DNA from: Prevotella sp.
GTDB lineage: Bacteria > Bacteroidota > Bacteroidia > Bacteroidales > Bacteroidaceae
NCBI GenBank assembly: GCA_024697405.1
Contig: JAILFU010000086.1
Location: 1-56,221, forward strand
DNA length: 56,221 nucleotides
Reading direction: 5' to 3'
Shown here: one piece after another, positions 7,882 through 18,300 of the stretch
Layout of the letters: every line of letters begins with the position of its first letter
Numbering within the stretch: position 1 is the stretch's first letter
The notes under the pieces: generated by a model
What the model saw: only the letters and a program-made list of their open reading frames with translations
Told to the model about the DNA's origin: nothing
Databases searched by the model: none
Position numbers and translations under genes: made by a program

Positions 7882-8544
7882 ATGAACGAATTCAGAAAAT
7901 ATGCTACACAGCACCTCGGAATGAACGGTCTGGTGCTGGATGACGTGATGAAGGCTCAGGCCCAGTATTTGAATCCCTACATCCTGGAGGAGCGCCAGTT
8001 GAACGTGACGCAGATGGACGTGTTTAGCCGCCTGATGATGGACCGCATCATCTTCCTCGGCACGCAGATTGACGATTACACCGCCAACACGCTGCAGGCA
8101 CAGCTGCTCTACCTGGACTCCGCTGACCCGGGCAAGGACATCTCCATCTATATCAACTCCCCTGGCGGCAGCGTACATGCCGGACTGGGCATCTACGACA
8201 CCATGCAGTTCATCTCCTCTGACGTGGCCACCATCTGCACGGGCATGGCCGCCTCGATGGCCGCCGTGCTGCTCGTGGCCGGACAGGAGGGTAAGCGTTC
8301 GGCGCTGCCCCACAGTCGGGTGATGATACACCAGCCGCTGGGAGGTGTGCAGGGACAGGCCAGCGACATGGAGATTGAGGTGCGCGAGATCCAGAAACTG
8401 AAGAAGGAACTTTACACCATCATTGCCGACCACTCCCACACCGACTACGACAAGGTCTGGGCCGACAGCGACCGCAACTATTGGATGACGGCCGAGGAGG
8501 CCAAGGAGTACGGAATGATAGACCGCGTACTCATGAAGAAATAA
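7882..8544 (+). CDS. clpP: ATP-dependent Clp protease proteolytic subunit
   Basis: ClpP is the serine peptidase chamber of the ClpXP protease and degrades unfolded or tagged cytoplasmic proteins. The 220-residue protein has catalytic S125 in GMAASMA, H150 in RVMIHQP and a likely D195 in the ADSDRN segment. The oxyanion loop INSPGGSV lies at 91-98. Length is normal and the short N-terminal region is consistent with a processed propeptide. clpX follows after 47 bp, so the pair should be made together. Confidence 0.97.
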   Translation: MNEFRKYATQHLGMNGLVLDDVMKAQAQYLNPYILEERQLNVTQMDVFSRLMMDRIIFLGTQIDDYTANTLQAQLLYLDSADPGKDISIYINSPGGSVHAGLGIYDTMQFISSDVATICTGMAASMAAVLLVAGQEGKRSALPHSRVMIHQPLGGVQGQASDMEIEVREIQKLKKELYTIIADHSHTDYDKVWADSDRNYWMTAEEAKEYGMIDRVLMKK

Positions 8545-8546
8545 GT

Positions 8547-8590
8547 CCACCCCAGCCCCTCACCAAGGGAGGGAAGTTAAGACAGACTTT
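8547..8590. repeat. Type A repeat half-copy between clpP and clpX
   Basis: The sequence CCACCCCAGCCCCTCACC followed by AAGGGAGGGAAGTTAAGACAGACTTT matches the left arm and following bases of the repeat at 55217-55258, including the ACAGACT tail. It fills the whole gap between the two genes and ends one base before the clpX start codon. Confidence 0.7.
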
Positions 8591-8591
8591 A

Positions 8592-9818
8592 ATGAAGAAG
8601 ATTTGTAATTTCTGCGGGCGCAACGAGCGCGAGGTGAAGCTGCTCATCTCTGGGTTGGACGGCTACATCTGCGAGGACTGTGCCCGGCAGGCATACCAGA
8701 TAGTAAAAGAGTCGGGCATTGAGGAGTCCAAGGGCAAGAAGGGCGACAAGCCCTTCAGCATGCAGCGCGTGCCCAAGCCGAAGGAGATTAAGGACTATCT
8801 CGACCAGTATATCATCGGTCAGGAAGAGGCCAAGCGCTACCTCAGCGTGGCCGTCTACAACCACTACAAGCGGCTGCAGCAGCCCAAGGACGATAAGGAC
8901 GGCGTGGAGATAGAAAAGTCGAACATCATCATGGTGGGTCCTACGGGCACGGGCAAGACGCTCATGGCCCGCACCATCGCCAAGCTGCTCGATGTGCCCT
9001 TCTCCATCGTCGATGCTACCGTCTTCACCGAGGCCGGCTACGTGGGCGAGGATGTGGAGAGCATACTCACACGCCTCTTGCAGGTGGCCGACTACAAGGT
9101 GGATGCCACCGAGCGCGGCATCGTCTTTATTGACGAGATAGACAAGATTGCCCGCAAGCAGGACAACCCCAGCATCACCCGTGACGTCAGCGGCGAGGGC
9201 GTGCAGCAGGGGCTGTTGAAACTGCTGGAGGGAACGACGGTGAACGTGCCACCGAAGGGCGGGCGCAAGCATCCCGACCAGGAGTACATCGCTGTGGACA
9301 CACGCAACATCCTTTTCATCTGCGGTGGTGCCTTCGACGGCATCGAGCGCAAGATTGCCCAGCGGCTGAACACCCACACCGTGGGCTACAACTCCGTGCA
9401 GAATGTCCGCAAAATCGACAAGGACGACCTGATGAAGTATGTGCAGCCTCAAGACCTGAAGTCCTTCGGACTTATCCCCGAAATCATCGGCCGCCTGCCC
9501 ATCCTCACTTACCTGAATCCCCTCGACCGTGCCGCCCTGCGCCGCATCCTCATGGAGCCGAAGAACTCCATCATCAAGCAGTACACCAAGCTCTTCAAGA
9601 TGGACGGCATAGAACTGTCGTTCACGGAGGATGCCCTGGAGGCCATCGTCGACAAGGCAGTGGAGTTCAAGCTGGGCGCACGTGGCCTGCGTTCCATCGT
9701 GGAGAGTGTGATGATGGATGCCATGTTTGAGATTCCATCCAAGAAAGTAGACAAATTTGAGGTCACCAAAGACTATGTGGACGAGCAGCTCGGCAAGTCG
9801 CTGTCGCCACTCACTTAG
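8592..9818 (+). CDS. clpX: ATP-dependent Clp protease ATP-binding subunit ClpX
   Basis: ClpX is the AAA+ unfoldase that feeds substrates to ClpP. The 408-residue protein has an N-terminal C4 zinc-binding domain (C5, C8, C27, C30), Walker A GPTGTGKT (116-123), the pore loop GYVGED, Walker B FIDEIDK, and sensor-2 LGARGLRS near the end. The frame is open further upstream, but the zinc finger fixes the start at the ATG at 8592; the upstream part would be encoded by the end of clpP and a repeat. The ribosome-binding region lies inside that repeat, which may affect its translation. Confidence 0.97.
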   Translation: MKKICNFCGRNEREVKLLISGLDGYICEDCARQAYQIVKESGIEESKGKKGDKPFSMQRVPKPKEIKDYLDQYIIGQEEAKRYLSVAVYNHYKRLQQPKDDKDGVEIEKSNIIMVGPTGTGKTLMARTIAKLLDVPFSIVDATVFTEAGYVGEDVESILTRLLQVADYKVDATERGIVFIDEIDKIARKQDNPSITRDVSGEGVQQGLLKLLEGTTVNVPPKGGRKHPDQEYIAVDTRNILFICGGAFDGIERKIAQRLNTHTVGYNSVQNVRKIDKDDLMKYVQPQDLKSFGLIPEIIGRLPILTYLNPLDRAALRRILMEPKNSIIKQYTKLFKMDGIELSFTEDALEAIVDKAVEFKLGARGLRSIVESVMMDAMFEIPSKKVDKFEVTKDYVDEQLGKSLSPLT

Positions 9819-9838
9819 CAAGCCTATAACAAAGAAAT

Positions 9839-12031
9839 ATGAAAGAAGGAACAACATCTAAAGACCTTAACGTGGCGCTGAAGAAATACTTCGGCTTCGA
9901 CACTTTTAAGGGCGCACAGGAGGCCATCATCCAGAACGTGCTGGAGGGCAACGACACCTTTGTGCTCATGCCCACCGGAGGCGGCAAGTCGCTCTGCTAC
10001 CAGTTGCCGTCGCTGCTCATGGACGGTGTGGCCATCGTCATCTCGCCGCTCATCGCGCTGATGAAGAACCAGGTAGACTTCATCGCCAACCTGAGCGAGC
10101 AGGAGGGGACGGCCCACTTCCTCAACTCGTCGCTCACGAAGACGGCTATCGACCAGGTGAAGGACGACATCCGTCAGGGACGCACCAAACTGCTCTATGT
10201 GGCACCTGAATCGTTGACAAAAGAGGACAACGTAGAGTTCCTCAGAACGGTGAAGGTGTCGTTCTATGCCATCGACGAGGCGCACTGCATCTCGGAGTGG
10301 GGCCACGACTTCCGGCCGGAGTACCGGCGCATACGCCCCATCATCAACGACATCGGAAAAGCCCCCATCATCGCCCTGACGGCGACGGCCACCGACAAGG
10401 TGCGTACTGACATCAAGAAAAACCTGGGCATCCTCGACGCCAAGGAGTTTAAAAGCTCCTTCAACCGCGCCAACCTCTACTATGAGGTGCGGCAGAAGAC
10501 GAAGGACATCGACAAGGACATCGTGCGCTTCATCAAGCAGCATCCGGGCAAGAGCGGCATCATCTACTGCCTCTCCCGGAAAAAGGTGGAAGACCTGGCC
10601 GAGGTGCTTCGCGCCAACGACATCAAGGCGCAGTGCTACCATGCCGGCCTCGACACCAGCACCCGCACGCAGACCCAGGACGACTTTCTCATGGAGCGCA
10701 TCGACGTCATCGTGGCCACCATCGCCTTTGGCATGGGCATCGACAAGCCCGACGTGCGTTTCGTCATCCACTACGACATCCCCAAGAGCCTCGAAGGCTA
10801 CTATCAGGAGACCGGGCGCGCCGGGCGCGACGGCGGCGAGGGCCTCTGCATTGCCTTCTACAGCTACAAGGACCTGCAGAAGCTGGAGAAATTCATGGAG
10901 GGCAAGCCCGTGGCCGAGCAGGACATCGGCCGCCAGCTGCTCCAGGAGACGGCTGCCTACGCCGAGACGTCGGTATGCCGCCGCAAGATGCTCCTCCATT
11001 ATTTCGGTGAGGAATACAAGGAGGACAACTGCCATAATTGCGACAACTGCCTGCATCCCGGAGAGAAGATCGAGGCTCGCGACCAGCTGGTCATTGTCCT
11101 CAAGGCCATCCTCGCCATCAAGGAGAATTTCCGCACCGACTATGTCATAGACTTTATCACCGGGCGCGAGACCGACGAGATTGTGGCCCACAAGCACGAC
11201 GAGCTGGAGGAGTTCGGCTCAGGCGAAGACGAGAACTCCAAGATTTGGAATCCCGTCATCCGTCAGGCGCTCATCATGGGCTACCTCAAGAAAGAGGTGG
11301 AGAACTACGGCCTGCTGAAGGTGACGGCCGCCGGAAAGAAATTCATCAAGTCGCCGAAGTCGTTCAAGGTCGTAGAAGACCATGAGTTCAACGATGACGA
11401 CGATGCCATGGCCGGCGAGGGGAACACCAGCGCCCTCGACCCCACACTGGCAGCCATGCTCCACGACCTGCGCCGCAAGTGGTCGCGCAAGATGGAGCGC
11501 CCGCCCTACGTCATCTTCCAGGACGTGTCGCTAGAGCAGATGGCTACCTACTATCCCGTCACCCTGGAGGAGCTGAAGAACATCCAGGGCGTGGGCGACG
11601 GGAAGACACGTCAGCCCTATGCACAGGAGTTTGTCAACCTCATCAAGAAATACTGCGAGGAGAACGAGATAGAGCGGCAGACCGACCTGCGGGTGCGCAC
11701 CAAGGCCAAGGACAGCATGCGCAAGCTGAAGATTCTGCAGAACATCGACCGCCGCATCGCCCTCGACGACATTGCCAACGCCCTCGGCATCGACTTCGAG
11801 GAGCTGCTCGACGAGCTGGAGGGCATTGTGCTCTACAGCGGCAACAAAATCAATATCGACTATTTCCTCGACGAGATTATGGATCCTGACGACGTGGCCG
11901 ACATGTGCGACTTCTTCGCCAGTCAGGAAACAGACGACCTCGAAGCCGCCTACCGCGAGTTCAGCGCCGACTTCCCCGAGGACGAGATACGTCTGGTGCG
12001 CATCAAGTTCATCAGCGACATGGCCAACTGA
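9839..12031 (+). CDS. recQ: ATP-dependent DNA helicase RecQ
   Basis: RecQ is a 3'-to-5' DNA helicase for recombination and replication-fork repair. The 730-residue protein shows Walker A PTGGGKS (45-51), the DEAH box (146-149) with the aromatic-rich loop SEWGHDFRPEYR, helicase motif VI around QETGRAGRDG, a zinc cluster (C380, C398, C401, C404), an RQC winged helix, and an HRDC-like domain at about 540-610. Roughly 110 further residues form an extra helical C-terminal domain, longer than E. coli RecQ but usual in Bacteroidota. It starts 20 bp after clpX. Confidence 0.96.
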   Translation: MKEGTTSKDLNVALKKYFGFDTFKGAQEAIIQNVLEGNDTFVLMPTGGGKSLCYQLPSLLMDGVAIVISPLIALMKNQVDFIANLSEQEGTAHFLNSSLTKTAIDQVKDDIRQGRTKLLYVAPESLTKEDNVEFLRTVKVSFYAIDEAHCISEWGHDFRPEYRRIRPIINDIGKAPIIALTATATDKVRTDIKKNLGILDAKEFKSSFNRANLYYEVRQKTKDIDKDIVRFIKQHPGKSGIIYCLSRKKVEDLAEVLRANDIKAQCYHAGLDTSTRTQTQDDFLMERIDVIVATIAFGMGIDKPDVRFVIHYDIPKSLEGYYQETGRAGRDGGEGLCIAFYSYKDLQKLEKFMEGKPVAEQDIGRQLLQETAAYAETSVCRRKMLLHYFGEEYKEDNCHNCDNCLHPGEKIEARDQLVIVLKAILAIKENFRTDYVIDFITGRETDEIVAHKHDELEEFGSGEDENSKIWNPVIRQALIMGYLKKEVENYGLLKVTAAGKKFIKSPKSFKVVEDHEFNDDDDAMAGEGNTSALDPTLAAMLHDLRRKWSRKMERPPYVIFQDVSLEQMATYYPVTLEELKNIQGVGDGKTRQPYAQEFVNLIKKYCEENEIERQTDLRVRTKAKDSMRKLKILQNIDRRIALDDIANALGIDFEELLDELEGIVLYSGNKINIDYFLDEIMDPDDVADMCDFFASQETDDLEAAYREFSADFPEDEIRLVRIKFISDMAN

Positions 12032-12058
12032 CAACCAAACAAACTAAACTGACTGCCA

Positions 12059-12622
12059 ATGGTAAGAAAAGCCAGTAGGAGCGACATACCAAGCATCATC
12101 GAGCTGCTGCACCAGGTGAACATGGTGCACCACGAGTTGCGCCCCGACTTGTTCAAGCCCTACACCACTAAATACGACGAGGAAGAGCTGGAAGCCCTCC
12201 TTGGCGATGAGAGTAAGCCTGTGTTCGTCTATGAAGACGGCGAGGGGCAGACTGAAAGCCTGGCCGAAACGGGCGCGTCAGCGGGAACGTCCAGACCTAA
12301 TACAGGAACCGGCGGATATGCCCCGGGAACGATTCTAGGCCATGCTTTCTGCATGGTTACAGAAGCCAGGGACCATCGGTTGCTGCAAGACATCAAGACG
12401 CTATACATTGATGATATCTGTGTCGACGAAAAGGCCCGTGGAAAACATGTCGGGAAGGCATTGTTCGACTATGTCCGCGACTACGCCAAGTCCATAGGCT
12501 GCAACAACATCACCCTCAATGTGTGGGAAGGCAACGCTCCGGCGTTGTCTTTCTACAGGAACATGGGGATGAACGTGCAGAAAACCACTATGGAAATGCT
12601 TATCACGGAAAACACTGTCTGA
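12059..12622 (+). CDS. GNAT family N-acetyltransferase with low-complexity insert
   Basis: The 187-residue protein has the GNAT fold: acetyl-CoA binding motif A around DICVDEKARGKHVGKALFDY (about 119-138) and the C-terminal NVWEGNAPALSFYRNMGM segment. The substrate cannot be told from the sequence. Residues about 61-85, between FVYEDGE and ILGHAF, form a Gly/Thr/Ala-rich stretch that would normally be a tight beta-hairpin, so an insertion of roughly 25 residues is likely. It lies 27 bp after recQ and may be co-transcribed. Confidence 0.8.
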   Translation: MVRKASRSDIPSIIELLHQVNMVHHELRPDLFKPYTTKYDEEELEALLGDESKPVFVYEDGEGQTESLAETGASAGTSRPNTGTGGYAPGTILGHAFCMVTEARDHRLLQDIKTLYIDDICVDEKARGKHVGKALFDYVRDYAKSIGCNNITLNVWEGNAPALSFYRNMGMNVQKTTMEMLITENTV

Positions 12623-12890
12623 AAAGATTTCCTAAAGATAGCATGCGAAAGCGGGCTACACTTGCCTACCCATCTTTCAGGGTCGATGTACTTCCTCCAC
12701 CTTCTCCGGGGGTGCTTCGCACCACCCGGCTATTGAGAGGAGACAGCTTCGCGGCATACTAAAGTTCAACTGTACGGGCCAAAAAGACTTCAAGGCCCAA
12801 CGTTGGCATCCCGACGATGTGCATCCACAGGGAGGCATCATAGATGTTTTGGTCGTCTTTCGCGCGCGCGTATTATAGGGAGCGAAAAAA
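12623..12890. other. Intergenic region with hairpin and possible coding fossil
   Basis: A hairpin built around GGGGGTGCTTCGCACCACCC lies near 12706-12726, preceded by CTTCCTCCACC. The plus-strand frame at about 12765-12878 reads FNCTGQKDFKAQRWHPDDVH and continues to a stop. It looks protein-like but has no start, so it may be a decayed gene end. A run of alternating CG (12861-12870) precedes the large repeat element. No intact gene is present. Confidence 0.4.
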
Positions 12891-13272
12891 GGAGCTACTC
12901 GAGCTACTTTGCGATTTACTGGCTTGGTTTTCAGGCTATTGACTGTAGCTACAAGGCTCTTTTTCGCGCTACTCTGTAGCTACAGGAGAAGCTACAGGAT
13001 ACTTTTGCTTGAATTCTCTAGAGAATTCAACAAAATAGTGCCGCTGTTTTTTCAAATACTAACGCCGTTTGTGAAAATACTAACGCCGTTTGAAAAAATG
13101 CGAACGCTTTTTTGAAAAATACGAACGCCGTTTGGAAAAAAACGAACGCCGTTTGGAAACAATGGGTCGGCACGTACTGTAGCTACTAAAGTAGCTCGTT
13201 TTTTGCTCTTGTAGCTACAAATAAACGTGTGGTTTCCAATGCGTTAACCCCCAAAGTAGCTCCTGTAGCGCC
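12891..13272 (+). mobile_element. Composite structured element, copy 1 (unknown family)
   Basis: Order on the plus strand: a terminal 17-mer GGAGCTACTCGAGCTAC (12891-12907); 37 bp unconserved (12908-12944); a 39-bp hairpin unit bounded by GTAGCTAC (12945-12983); the palindrome GAATTCTCTAGAGAATTC (13011-13028); a 21-bp tandem array (13040-13160, five clear units of the AACGCCGTTTG type plus one decayed unit); the mirror-image 40-bp unit (13179-13218); 37 bp unconserved (13219-13255); the mirror-image 17-mer (13256-13272), followed by a T tract. It has no coding capacity. It is inverted relative to copy 2 at 38864-39300. A non-autonomous mobile element, a protein-binding locus or a structured RNA are all possible. 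Confidence 0.75.
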
Positions 13273-13370
13273 ATTTTTTCTTTTTTTGCTAGTAATATAA
13301 CTTTTGGCGACAATATTGCAGTTGACCCAGTATTAACTGACCATGATTTACTCCTCCGCATGGCGCTCCC

Positions 13371-13444
13371 CTCCCCTTGAGGGGAGGGGAGCGGCTACCG
13401 CCTGAGAAGAATTCCTAAAGCGAGTGCTATATCATTATCTAATA
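13371..13444. repeat. Type A palindromic repeat, copy 2
   Basis: Near-duplicate of 71-144: the CTCCCCTTGA/GGGGAGGGGAG palindrome, GCGGCTACCGCC, GAGAAG, ATTCCT and TGCTATATCATT are all conserved in order and spacing. It lies between the composite element and the terminator of the SusD gene. Confidence 0.75.
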
Positions 13445-13447
13445 CTT

Positions 13448-13481
13448 TGAGGGGGCGGCAGAGAAATCTGCCGCCCCCTCA
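13448..13481 (-). terminator. Strong hairpin downstream of the terminal SusD gene
   Basis: A perfect 15-bp GC-rich stem (13448-13462 with 13467-13481) has a 4-base loop. It lies 25 bp beyond the SusD stop and probably ends the long minus-strand operon, although the U tract is poor on that strand. Confidence 0.7.
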
Positions 13482-13505
13482 GGGCTGTGTAAAGTTGTCA
13501 GCTGC

Positions 13506-15350
13506 TTAGTAGCCGATTTTGTTCTTCCAGTGGAGATACCAGTTGCGCTGGTCGTTGAGGCTCGACTTGATTTCTGCCTGCATCTCACCACTGCGGCTCT
13601 CGCCACGACGGGCGTAGATGTGCTTGGCCATGAAGGCGCCGGGATTGCCCTGGCGCAGGGCGAAGCGCATGATGTCGTAGTAGCGTGTGCCCTCGAAGGC
13701 AAACTCCAGTGCGCTCTCGTTGAGCAGGAGACTGTCAACGAATACCTGCTGCTCGGCCGTGAGCTGGCTGCGCTTGCCGAGGTCTGGCTCGATGGTGTCG
13801 TTAGGCAGCTGGTAGAAGGCGTTCAGCGGTGTCCAGCCGGAGCCACGGGTGTGGATGCCCATCATGTTGTGAGTAGCCGAACCTGCTCCGATGATGTCGC
13901 CCTCGTCCATGACGGCGTAGCGCACGTCGGGGAACTGGAACTGTGCCAGGAAGAGCGAGTCGCTGCGGTCGTCGGTCATGTAGTAGGGGATAATCTTCTG
14001 GGTGATAACCCTGTCGCTGAGTCCCTCGGAGAGAATCTGGTAGGCCATGCGGGGATAGCCTGCTCCGTTGAATGCCTCTGCCATGCGCAGGTAGACCATC
14101 ATGCGGCGGTAGATGTGGACGTTGCGCGTGCCGTATTTGTCGATGCGCTGTGTCTCAATGCGCTCGCCGGTGATCCTGTCGCGCGTAAAGCCTTCGTTCC
14201 ACACCCAGGAGAGACGGAGGTCGCCCGACCCATGTTCTGGCAGGCCTGCGGGTGCATAGTCCACGCTGTTGCCGTCGTAGGCCAGCTGGCAGTATGCCTG
14301 TGCCTCTGAGATGTCCTGAATGCGCTGTGAGGGCGTGATGCTGACCTTGTACTCGTTGTCCTCGTTGGAGTTGAAGAGGTTGCGCAGCTCGCTGTAGTTA
14401 CCCTCGGCACGGATGGAGTCGCCCGGGATAAGTGTGATAAGCTCGCCCTCGGAGGTGAAGTTCTCGCTGTCGTAGTCTAAGTTGCGAATCTCGCGCGAAG
14501 TCCAGGTGGAAGTGCCTGCCATCCACATGATGTATGCCTTCGTGGTGGGGTAGGCCGAGTTGGTGCCGTTGCGCTCGTTGATGTACTGGTAGTAGTTGAG
14601 GGCTGCCTGGCGGTAGTCTTCCTTGCTGCCGGTGACGGTGGCTCTCCAGAGGTAGAGGTCGCCGCGTATGATGCTGAGGGGGAAGAACATCATCTTCGAC
14701 TCCACGCTGCGTATGGAGCGGTAGCCCGGTGTCTCGGTGTTGTAGCGCTGAGGCAGCGTTGCGAGGTCGTTGATGAAGTAGGAGCAGATGGTCTGCAGGT
14801 CGGCCACGTTGGCCGTTTCGGCGTTCTCTGCCTCTTCCTTGCTGAGCACGGGGTCGGTGTAGAATGGCACGCGGCCGTAGTTGAGCACGAGCTGCAGGTA
14901 GGTCCATGCGCGTATGGCCTTCACTGCCGCATACTCCTTCATGAAGATGAGTTCGTTGCTGTTGGTGCGCAGGGCGGTGTCCACCTTGCTGATGAAGTAG
15001 TTGCAGTTGTTGATGACAGCATAGTAGTCGCTGGGGACGTTGTACATGTTGTCGTCGCTGACGTTGAAGGTGGCCAGCTCGCGCAGGTCGTTGCTGGCAG
15101 TGGCTGTGAGGTCTACGAGGTCGCCGCGCACCTCGCCGAGGAGGATGGTGCGGTCGGCCAGTGCCTGCAGCTTGTTGAGGATGCCGGTCACGGAATAGAT
15201 GGTGTCGACGGCATTGTGCAGGTGATCCCTGTCGGCATAGAGCACGTCGTCGGACTCCTGTTCGAAGAAGTCGTCGCAGGAGGTGAGGGTAGCGGTGATA
15301 CCGCAACATACCAGACAGCCGCAGAAGAATTTATATGCTTTGTTAATCAT
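13506..15350 (-). CDS. SusD/RagB family surface nutrient-binding lipoprotein
   Basis: SusD-like proteins are surface lipoproteins that lid a SusC transporter and bind the incoming ligand. The 614-residue protein has a lipoprotein signal with lipid C25 (TLTSC) followed by an acidic DDFFEQESDD tail that suits surface export. SusD features include the TPR-like helices (AVKAIRAWTYLQLVLNYGRV around 130-150), a C-terminal EFAFEGTRYYDIMRFALR segment where the family carries its (E)xRxxDL(V/I)R motif, and typical length. It is the last gene of the operon, 41 bp after its SusC partner. No ligand can be named: no enzyme gene accompanies it. Confidence 0.93.
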   Translation of the reverse strand: MINKAYKFFCGCLVCCGITATLTSCDDFFEQESDDVLYADRDHLHNAVDTIYSVTGILNKLQALADRTILLGEVRGDLVDLTATASNDLRELATFNVSDDNMYNVPSDYYAVINNCNYFISKVDTALRTNSNELIFMKEYAAVKAIRAWTYLQLVLNYGRVPFYTDPVLSKEEAENAETANVADLQTICSYFINDLATLPQRYNTETPGYRSIRSVESKMMFFPLSIIRGDLYLWRATVTGSKEDYRQAALNYYQYINERNGTNSAYPTTKAYIMWMAGTSTWTSREIRNLDYDSENFTSEGELITLIPGDSIRAEGNYSELRNLFNSNEDNEYKVSITPSQRIQDISEAQAYCQLAYDGNSVDYAPAGLPEHGSGDLRLSWVWNEGFTRDRITGERIETQRIDKYGTRNVHIYRRMMVYLRMAEAFNGAGYPRMAYQILSEGLSDRVITQKIIPYYMTDDRSDSLFLAQFQFPDVRYAVMDEGDIIGAGSATHNMMGIHTRGSGWTPLNAFYQLPNDTIEPDLGKRSQLTAEQQVFVDSLLLNESALEFAFEGTRYYDIMRFALRQGNPGAFMAKHIYARRGESRSGEMQAEIKSSLNDQRNWYLHWKNKIGY

Positions 15351-15391
15351 AATTATTCCTTATTAATTATTAATGATTCATTAGCGGAGCG

Positions 15392-18300
15392 TTAGAGGTT
15401 GATCTTCACGCCAGCTACGATGCTGCGGCTCTGGCCCAGGCGGCCCAGGTCGATGCCCTGTCCGATGACGCTGCTGGTCATGGTGAACTCAGGATCGCTG
15501 CCGAGGTACTTGGTGAAGGTGAGCAGGTTGTTGCCCTGCACCCAGAACTGCAGTCCCTGGATGTACTCCGACTTCAGGGGAAGGTCGTAGCTGAGTGTGG
15601 CCGACTTCAGGCGGATGTAGCTGCCGTCCTCAATCCAGCGGTCGCTGAAGCGTGCGTTGCCCATGGGATCCTGGAAGGTGATGCGGGGCACGTCGGTGTG
15701 CTGTCCCTCCACCTGCCAGCGGCGCTGCAGAGCGGTGGTCTGGTTCATGAAGCGGCTTCCGCTTTCAAGCTGTGAGCGCATGTAGTTGAATACATCGTTG
15801 CCCAGCGAGTAGTTGAAGCGCACGTCGAGCTTGAGGCGCTTCCACTGCACGGTGGTGAAGATGTTGCCGTAGATGTCGGGGTTGGGATCGCCGATAATCA
15901 TCTGGTCGGCGTCGGTAATCATGCCGTCGTGGTTGAGGTCGGCAAAGTGAATGTCGCCAGCCTGGAAGTAGTTGCGGTCGACGCCGTTGTCAGCCATGAA
16001 GTAGAGGCTGGCAGCCTGTGCCTCCTCTGAAGTGGCGAAGACGCCGAGCGTCTTGTAGCCGTAGAAGGCGTTGGCGACGTTGCCCACCTGCGTGCGGATG
16101 GTGGCACCGTAGACCTGGTTGTCGACATACTGCTTGCCGTCGGGCAGCTCGGTAATCTCGTTCTTATAGTGGCCTGCGCTGGCTCCCAGCTGCCACTGCC
16201 AGTCCTTGAGTGCGACGAGCTTGGCTGTGAAGCTGACGTCGAATCCCTCGTTCTTCAGCTTTCCGCCGTTGTTCCAGTTCATGTCGAGTCCGCTGAGGAA
16301 TCCCAGCGACTGGCGTGTGAGCAGGTTGTCGGTGTTGGAGCGGAAGTAGTTCACTCCGAAGCTGAGGCGGTTGTTGAGCAGGCTGGTCTCCAGGCCGACG
16401 TTGAGGCGGCGAGTGGTCTCCCACTGGATTTTGTTGTTGCCGATGCCCTCAAAGGCGAGGCCTGAGATGGTCTGCAGGAACTGTGAGGCGCGGAAGTAGC
16501 TTCGTGCGGCATAGTAGTCGATGTCGTCGTTGCCGCTGATGTCGAAGCCGGCCGAGAGGCGCACATAGTCAATGCCCTTTACGTCGGCCATCCACGGCTC
16601 GTTGGTGACCACCCATGCTGCCTGCACGCTCGGGAAGATGGCCCAGGGTGCCTTGAGCACCTTGATGCTGCCGGCATCTTCACCGAAGCGGCTGGAGCCG
16701 TCGACGGTGAGGTTGGCCTGCAGGAAGTAGCGGCCTTTGTAGTTGTAGTCGGCCTGTGCATACCAGGAGATGCTGTTCCAGTTCTCGTTGATGCCCTTCA
16801 CGTCCTTGTTCTGCAAGCTGCCGCTCATGAACGGCGTCTTGTCGGAACCGGTGTTGTAGCCCACCTGGGAATTGGTGGTGAAGCCTTCCCAGTTGATGCG
16901 TGCACCGCCGAAGAGGTGGATGTAGTGGGCAGCGTAGCGGTTGTGCCAGTCGATGCGGGTGTCGCTCTGCACGGAGTTCTGCTTGGATGCCAGCGAGCGT
17001 ACCTCGTTCTCACGGTATCCGCCCAGGCTGATGACGTAGTAGTTGGGCGTGCCGTTGATGGGGATGTAGAACATCTCGTTGGTGTTCACCAGGTTGTAGC
17101 TGAAGTGCTCGCTCAGGAAGAGGTGGCTGTTGAACGTGTACTTCGGCGTGACGGTGAGGTTGAGCATGGAGTTCTCAAAGCGGTTCTTGTTCTCTGCCTC
17201 GGAGTATTCGAGGATGGCGGCGGGGTTGCCCAGCTGCCAGTTGTAGCCGCTGTAGTTGTTGAGGGCCTCCTTGAGGTAGCTCTCCTCAGTGATGTCGTAG
17301 TGGCTGTCGGCAAAGCGGCCCCTGCCCGTCTCGTCGTGACCGTAGCTGTAGGCGCTCATGAAGGGGCTCTTTACGTAGGCCAGGAAGGAGGGGGCGTTGG
17401 GCGTGCCCTCGTCGTAGGTCTCGGGTGCACCGTCGTTGCGCAGGTTGCGTGTGACGTTGGAGAACGATGCGTCGAAGCGGACGTCGAGCTTCTGCGAGAG
17501 GGAGATGTCGGTGTTGAATCGCACGTTGAGGCGGCCCATGCCGTTGTTCTTCATGTTGCTCTGCATGTTGCCGTAGCCCACGGAGAGGTTGTAGTTGGCC
17601 ACGTCGTCACCACCCTCTACGTTGATGCCGTAGTTCTGGGTGAATGCGGTGCGGTAGACATAGTCCTTCCAGTCTGTGCTCTGGTGGTACTGGTCGTAAT
17701 AGTAGTAGTCGGGATCCTCGTTGAGGAAGCTGAACTTGCGGATGGTGGTGTTGGTGGACTTCAGCATCTCAGAGGCATAGCTGCGATACTGTCCGGCATC
17801 CATCACGGAGATGTACTTCGGCTCCAGAGTGACGCCAGCCGAGATGTTGGCCGTGATTCGTGTGGCCATCGACTTGTTGCGGCGGGTCTGGATGAGGATG
17901 ACACCGTTGGCACCCTTGGCACCGTAGAGGGCTGTGCCGTTGCGCAGCACGGTGACCTTCTCGATGTCGGCGGGGTTGAGGTTGGTGAGCACGTCGTTGT
18001 AGAAGCCGTCGTGGAGCAGTGTGCGCCCGTACTGCTGGTCGATGACGACGTCGTCGATGACAATCAGCGGCTGGGCGTTGACATTGAGCGAGTTGAGGCC
18101 TTGCATGAACATGACGCTGCCCACGCCGGGCGTGCCGTTGCGGCTGATGGTGTGGACGTAGGCGCCGAGCTGCTTCTCTATCTCGTCCTTGATGTTGATG
18201 GCATTGGTGTAGGCGAAGTCGGAGGTGGCATGGTCGCCGCGCACGTTCGTCTGTGCACTATACTCAGCATTGAAGGTAGCGGGGTAGAGGAGTGCCGTCT

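Noticed and set aside
10482..11385. Several Arg/Ser/Pro-rich frames overlapping recQ
   Set aside because: Out-of-frame shadows of a fully intact helicase gene.
12706..12726. tRNA- or attC-like structure at the GGTGCTTCGCACC hairpin
   Set aside because: Only one short stem is visible, with no cloverleaf, no anticodon arm and no integrase-type core sites.
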